From Agapanthus africanus (Eukaryota; Streptophyta; Magnoliopsida; Asparagales; Amaryllidaceae), in assembly GCA_030015575.1 (NCBI GenBank), contig CM057338.1:131589546-131653545 (forward strand): 64,000 bases of DNA, given 5' to 3'. The notes under the pieces are model-generated. The model was not told the DNA's origin and did not search any database. It saw only the letters and a list, made by a program, of their open reading frames with translations. Shown in pieces: positions 58,785 to 64,000 of this stretch. Numbering within the stretch: the stretch's first letter is position 1; each line of letters begins with the position of its first letter. Made by a program: the position numbers and the translations under genes.

Positions 58785-59781
58785 TTGCGGCCAAATTGAA
58801 TAAAACAGCGGATTCAACATGGGTGTTTGGGCTCGGGTTTCTGGGGTGGCTTTCTATTAGTCTACACGTCTCACTGTATCCGCTATTAAATTTTTAGAGT
58901 TCTAGAGTCGTCCCAGATTCCAATTGAACATCAAAAGTCAATGAAAAACCGATATTGGAAAATTCTAAGTTCGTTTTTTAACATTCTAAATCCATTTTAA
59001 TCAAGGCTATCATCACTACTATACCGGTAGATACTCATTACACCCTTTATTATATCTCCACTACAAGTTTTATCCACTAAAGATCACCGTAGAAAATTCT
59101 AAGTTCATAAAACATGTTTATATTAACTCTAAACTAGTTGTGAAGGTAAGTCAACTAAAAAACTTAACAAAGAGTGAGTGTTTTACCTTGAATGGCAACT
59201 CAAGAAAATTTCTAGATGGTTCAAAGTGCTCAAAACAAGAACTTGATCAGCCCATGGTGTGTAGGTTGAGGTGACGAATATTTTTTATGAATATTGTATG
59301 TTGTTTTGTGGTAGACTTGAGGGTGTTTGTGGGGGTGGTAGTGAGGGTGAAGGAGGTGATGGAAAAGGATGAGAAAGGAGATGAAGAATGAGGATGAGAA
59401 AAAGGGAAAAAAGAATTGTCATGGTTGTAGAATCTTCTCTCTCTCTCTCTATCGCTCTCTCGCTCTCTATTTCTTACACACACAACCATCCCTCCCATAT
59501 CTCTATGTCCCTGTTTCCGCCAAAAAAAATTTTGCACAAAAGAGCCCAAAGTATCAAATAGCAGCGATACGCTTAAGAAAATGCAAACCAGTATTTTTCG
59601 GGCTGTATTTTGACAAACTCCCAAATGAGAAACAACTAAATTCTGATGGTATCGAAAGATTCTCGAAAAATCCTTCGATTTGATATATTATAGGCCTCAT
59701 AATTCATCCGGGATCAAAAGTTAGGAGCAAATGTGCTACGCACGTGTAATCTAAAGTAATGCTCTACTACATGGGGGCATT
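58785..59781. other. Flanking sequence between F and A3
   Basis: No gene is recognised. A CT-rich microsatellite lies at about 59,434-59,470. The last bases, ACATGGGGGCATT, look like a polypurine tract directly before the A3 LTR, hinting that the sequence to the left may be the end of another Tat copy. Confidence 0.4.
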
Positions 59782-59842
59782 TGTTCCCTCATGAGAATTA
59801 AATAAAATACAGATAAAGCAGCAAGGGAAAGCTCAAATGAGG

Positions 59843-59967
59843 CATCACGTGTCTACACGTGACCTGACATTACGTGCCCACACGTGACCGGGCATCACGT
59901 GCCCACACGTGACCGAGCATTACGTGCCCACACGTGACCGGGCCTCACGTGCAGACACGTGACCATT
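59843..59967 (+). repeat. 25-bp tandem array of G-box dyads, 5 units
   Basis: Units start at 59,843, 59,868, 59,893, 59,918 and 59,943, exactly 25 bp apart. Each holds T(C/T)ACGTG-N4-CACGTGA, an inverted pair of G-boxes. CACGTG is the known core site of plant bZIP and bHLH factors, and ACGTG is the core of abscisic-acid response elements. Confidence 0.92.
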
Positions 59968-60334
59968 TACAGGCAAAGCCTGTAGATACTGAATTAAATT
60001 CTGGTTAAATGCTTAATCAGTGGGTCACGTGTCACCACGTGATAGGGTCTTAAAACTCTCTGAGTTAGTGGAAAGAAAACCCTAAATAGGGCATCACGTG
60101 CCCATACGTGACAGGGGGTCACATGCCAACACGTGATGGGTTCCTAAGGTCTCTGAACTGATAGAATTAAATTCTAATTAAATGGTCAATCAGTAGGTCA
60201 CGTGCTAACACGTGATAGGCTCTTAAACCTTCTGAACTAATAGAATTAAATTCTAATTAAAGTAAATCAAAAACCCTAATATTTCTCTAGATCTTTTCAA
60301 ACAAAAAGATTGTGCTCTGTAAAGTGGAGCACCG

Positions 60335-60475
60335 TTGGATTAAAAATCCAATGGTGATTAAAAATCACCAATTTATGGAAAGATTCTATACAAGGAGATA
60401 TTTCCCTGAAATTTGCCAGGAATAACAGACAAAATATCTTTTGGATTAAAATCCAATGGTGAATAAAATTCACCA
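60335..60475 (+). repeat. Chain of short palindromes in A3 LTR
   Basis: TTGGATTAAAAATCCAA (60,335-60,351), GGTGATTAAAAATCACC (60,353-60,369), TTGGATTAAAATCCAA (60,441-60,456) and TGGTGAATAAAATTCACCA (60,457-60,475) follow one another. The A2 LTR has the same kind of chain at 21,800-21,892. Confidence 0.9.
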
Positions 60476-60559
60476 AGTGATCTAAAAGATCATGTTGGTT
60501 ACAAAATCAATTAAAATTTTTCAATAAAATATTGACTAAACAAACTGATTCTTTTCTTT

Positions 60560-60575
60560 CTCCTATAAATAGGAG
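60560..60575 (+). promoter_or_regulatory. TATA box of A3 LTR inside a palindrome
   Basis: CTCCTATAAATAGGAG: the TATA box is the centre of a 7-bp inverted repeat. Confidence 0.65.
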
Positions 60576-62099
60576 CCAAGAAGAGAAGAGAAAAAAAAGG
60601 AGAGATACAACGACAGAGAGAGAAAAGAAAATTTCTTCAGAAAAGAAAGAAACCCTAGGTAAGAGAGAAAAAGAAATCATTCTATAAGCTCCATAATCGT
60701 ATAAGAGAATTTAATTCTCAAACTAAGAGTTTAACTCTTCTTAAGAAGAACTTAGTTCTTCCTTTGTTTGAAGATCTGCAGAAGCAGATCTCTCCATAAA
60801 TTAAGAATTTAATTCTCATCGGAGAGATTATGCCATGCAGATCTAAAACCTAAGGGAGAACCTAAGTTCAGAGAATTTTATTCTCCCACAAAACACATAG
60901 GAATTTAATTCCTCCAATAAATATAGGGTTTAACCCTTAAAATAAGAACTTAGTTCTTCTTCATGGTTGAAGATCTGCAGAAGCAGATCTCCCCATAAGT
61001 TGAGAAATTCTCATCGGGGAGATTCTGCCATGCAGATCCAAAACTTAGAGGGAGAATCGAGTTTAAAGAATTTAATTCTTCCAAATACATAAGAATTTAA
61101 TTCCTCTAAATAAAATTAGGGTTTGATCCTACAAAAGAATTTAATTCTTAAATAAGGGATCTAACTCTCCATGCACGTAAAAGAAATCAATATCCAACCT
61201 GATCACGTGTGTCCACGTGACTCCCCTCCTCAGTGATCAAAAGAGAACGAATGAAATTGGGTCACGTGCTCCCACGTGACCCTTGGATAAATTCCTCAAA
61301 ATAAAGAGAACAAAGCAAAGACAGAACAGACTTTGGGCGCCCTCACGTGCCCCCACGTAACCCCTAACAAATACTTCAATATCCATATCATGGATACCCA
61401 TCACGTGCCCACACTTGATGGCCATAAAATCTAAGTGTTTAACACTTACTTGCATATTCTAAGAACAAAATAAAGAAAGTTTGGGCCCAACACTCAAGCG
61501 TCTCACGTGACCCCATGTGAGCGCTTCTTTTTTAGTGTTTAACACTATTTTGGGCGCTGCACCCCTAGTGTTTAACACTATTATGAGCGCATCACGTGGT
61601 AGCACATGATAGCTGAGTTTACTCTAGTGTTTAACACTATACCCAAGCCAATCTTAGCTTGAACTAGCCAAGTTTTCCAGAGGCAGTACCCCTTTCTTTT
61701 GACTGAATCTCAAACACACTTTTGTCTTCCAAAATTGGTCATCTCATATGACATACGAATGCTCAGTACTCAATACAAGACAAAAATATGGTCAGAACTC
61801 AGATCCATGCTTAGCATTATAAAGGGGGGCTGGGCCCAGACAAATGTTCAGCAACCCAAACAAAGATCCAATATTTTAAACCTAATTGGACCTAGCCCAA
61901 GTTGGCCATAAGTCCTCAATTCAGATTTAACTGAGCCCATGTGCTCATAATCTAATTAATTGATCTTAGTCCCAAATTGTACTATAGATCTCCCAACCAA
62001 TATTGGTTCAAGGGTACATCTCTTCACTCCTTTGATATTTGTCGTTGTAATCCTTCAACGTCTTCAGAGAAGTGATGGGTCTCGATAACCAATCATTCC

Positions 62100-62345
62100 A
62101 TGGACCGTGGGGTCCTTAAACTCATGGACTATGATGTCCTTAAACTTTATAAACTATGACATCTTTAAACCTCGGACTGTGGGGTCCTTAAGCCCATGGA
62201 CTATGATGTCCTTAACCTCGGACTGTGGGGTCCTTAACCTTAGACCGAGATGTCCTTAAACTAACATTGGACCGAGATATCCTTAAACTAACATTGGACC
62301 ACCATGTTTTTAAACTGGTAATCGACTGCAATGTCCCTAAACTAA
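62100..62345 (+). repeat. 27-bp hairpin minisatellite in A3 LTR, about 10 units
   Basis: Units of 20-27 bp of the form GGAC-N6-GTCC-TTAAACT (for example 'ggactatgatgtccttaaac', 'ggaccgagatgtccttaaac'). Confidence 0.85.
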
Positions 62346-62906
62346 ACAATAGAGCCCGAATGCTCTGTTGTTGTATCTAAACGATCCCGTTAAGTTAATC
62401 TTAATCTAAAATTAGACTAATGTATCCTTAACAAACGTTTAACTTGATCTTAGTTTCAAATGAGACTAACGAATCCTTAAACCCAACCCCCAAACCCAAA
62501 TCTAAGAAAATACGTATTTGGACTAATCCACGCCCTACGGGCGACAACATAAATTAGTCTCCGTATACAATCCACGAGCAACCAAAAACAAAACAAACAC
62601 CCACGACACGAAGTGACCATCTGGAGAAGGAGAAATTTGTTACCGCGATGCAGTAGCGTAATTAACTGCAAAGGCTTGCGCCTGCAGGGAAGAGCGTCCC
62701 CACAATAAAAAAAACCCTCAAATGAGTGGGAATCTGATAAGTCTACTATATCGGCCGCATCCGTTTAAACCTTCGATATATGGTGTCATAAATCAACTTG
62801 GCACCTTCGGAGAAGTGGACGGATAGCACCAATTAGCATCTGCCCCTAAATTCAGGCAAGATGAACCTACGTGATCGCGTCCCCGTTTTCGGAGGAGAAC
62901 AGATTC

Positions 62907-62925
62907 TGGCACGCCTGGTGGGACC
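62907..62925 (+). other. Primer-binding site of A3
   Basis: TGGCACGCCTGGTGGGACC, five bases (GATTC) after the LTR end, as in A1 and A0. Confidence 0.8.
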
Positions 62926-62984
62926 TTTTCCTCTTTCCACTCCACACTTCGTGTGTCGTGTTCGCGAACGAATCGTGGTTTACT

Positions 62985-64000
62985 ATGGTTGCCCCTAGAT
63001 TTGAGGTACTAAGATTTAGTATCTTGCTCCGTGCAGAAAACAGAGGATCAATGGCTTTCAACTGCACAAATTGCAACAACTGCAACGACTCTCACTCCGT
63101 CCCTGCCGGAGGAGTAACTTACGGGCCTCAGGCGGCCTCCGTTTTTACAATGCCGGTAGACCAGGTGACGCAAGCCACCACAGTGCTCTTCTTTGGGACC
63201 ATGCTCCCACCTATAAGCTTCAACACACCACTGCCATCATAAGAAGCTAAGAAGAAGTCGGTCTTTGATCGGCTCACAACTACTGCGGCCCCTCTTATCG
63301 GGGCACCCAAACCAACCGCCTCAGTCTTTAACAGATTGGGCTGAAGCTCCAATGGACCTCTGAAGAAGCCCGTGATACCGGAAGGGGTTATCCCGAAAAG
63401 GATAGCTATTCCTGCTCCTGAAGTCGTCAAAGCGGCTTCTCCTGCCAAAGGGTCGGTCTTCATAAGACTGGCCGTTACAACTCCCCATCCAAGCAAAGTC
63501 GCTAAGGCTGCTTCCCCCGCTCGAAAGTCTGCCTTCGACAGGCTGGCCATTCCCTCTCAACGGACGTCAATCTTCAAGAGGCTCCCACAGGCAGTAACCC
63601 TTCACCAAGACAGGGAGAATGATGAAGCCACCCTCATAGCTGAGTCAGTACCGTCGGCTCGACATGCTCAACATCGTCACTGGTGCCGAGTAAAGAAGGC
63701 TGGGGGCAGCTCTCCTTTTGGACTGACTCCGCCGGCTCCAACGGTGGAAATTGATGCTGCTGTTCCAACTGGAACAGCTTTGAACCACTTAGGAGGGTGC
63801 ACAAAAACTCGCCAACCGCCGTGCTAAAAAGATCTCCTCCACCTATGGAGAACGTTACTAAGGTGAAGCTAGAGCAGCCCCCTCAGCGGCTATCCTCTAA
63901 AATTTATAAAGTTTGGCGACAGGTCCAGGACTCCATGATAGATCAAGACTATCTCCGCCGACAGAAAAAGATGAAGGTTCGGCAAGAAGAGGACCACCCT
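62985..64000 (+). pseudogene. Extra upstream ORF of Tat element A3, broken, partial
   Basis: Homolog of the 13,686-14,915 ORF of A1. It starts at the shared Met (MVAPRFEVLRF) and keeps the NCTNCNN cysteine word and SHSVPAGGVTYGPQA. SVFDRL, SVFNRL, SVFIRL, SAFDRL and SIFKRL repeats follow. In-frame stops at 63,241 (TAA) and about 63,343 (TGA) and a frameshift near 63,790 break it; the tail (QPPQRLSSKIYKVWRQVQDS) continues in another frame to the window edge. gag-pol would follow to the right. Confidence 0.8.

Larger units (their letters stand above)
59782..62901 (+). mobile_element. 5' LTR of Tat element A3
   Basis: A 3,120-bp LTR, TGTTCCCTCATG...GGAGAACA, followed by the PBS and the same upstream ORF as A1. 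It contains about 15 CACGTG dyads, a chain of short palindromes (60,170-61,640), a TATA box set in the palindrome CTCCTATAAATAGGAG and about ten 27-bp hairpin units (62,100-62,345). It is longer than the A1 LTR, partly because the arrays are larger. Confidence 0.9.

Noticed and set aside
59247..59624. 125-aa minus frame, Ser/Pro/Thr-rich
   Set aside because: Runs across a CT microsatellite and low-complexity sequence; no domain or conserved neighbour.
59843..59967. CRISPR-like regularly spaced repeats
   Set aside because: Units are tandem 25-bp copies without unique spacers, in a plant LTR.

Overview
This window is intergenic DNA from a flowering-plant nuclear genome, made almost entirely of nested LTR retrotransposons. 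The evidence is Tat-lineage and Athila-like Ty3/gypsy proteins, Ty1/copia elements with a tRNA-iMet-type primer-binding site (PBS), 1.4-3.1 kb LTRs ending in TG...CA with matching target-site duplications (TSDs), and no recognisable host gene, rRNA or functional tRNA. I cannot place the plant below angiosperm. All alignments, counts and identities here were made by eye.

Layout. (1) 1-847: minus-strand Athila-like LTR cut by the window edge (H). (2) 848-17,592: a large minus-strand Tat element (A1) with 5' LTR 14,999-17,592, PBS, an extra sense ORF with SVFxRL repeats, and one long gag-protease-RT-RNaseH-RNaseH-integrase reading frame (13,623 down to 5,450) broken by about 20 stops and one visible frameshift. 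Its non-coding 3' part holds another Tat LTR plus leader (A0, 1,787-3,449). (3) 17,593-34,702: 3' part of a plus-strand Tat element (A2), apparently interrupted by A1. It carries tandem repeats, an intact antisense ORF (20,503-21,030) and a 3' LTR split by a 2.84 kb solo LTR (B). B is itself split by an Athila-like element with gag and protease only (C, 22,135-30,414, TSD GGAAG). (4) 34,806-55,201: minus-strand copia element D (TSD ATCAT) whose 5' LTR was hit by plus-strand copia element E (44,624-55,008, TSD GAATC). (5) 55,928-58,779: solo LTR F (TSD GAAAT), the same length class as B. (6) 59,782-64,000: 5' LTR, PBS and extra ORF of a third Tat copy (A3), leaving the window.

The most interesting signals are not genes. 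A twin GC-rich palindrome with a similar spacer occurs in Ty3/gypsy LTRs (C, H) and in Ty1/copia leaders (D, E). The Tat LTRs are built from chains of short palindromic 'words', including many CACGTG dyads, five of them in an exact 25-bp array in A3. D and E each have LTR pairs of exactly equal length and about 99% identity around wrecked coding regions, which suggests they moved using proteins supplied by other elements. The two accessory Tat ORFs (sense, SVFxRL type; and antisense) are open while the gag-pol around them is ruined.
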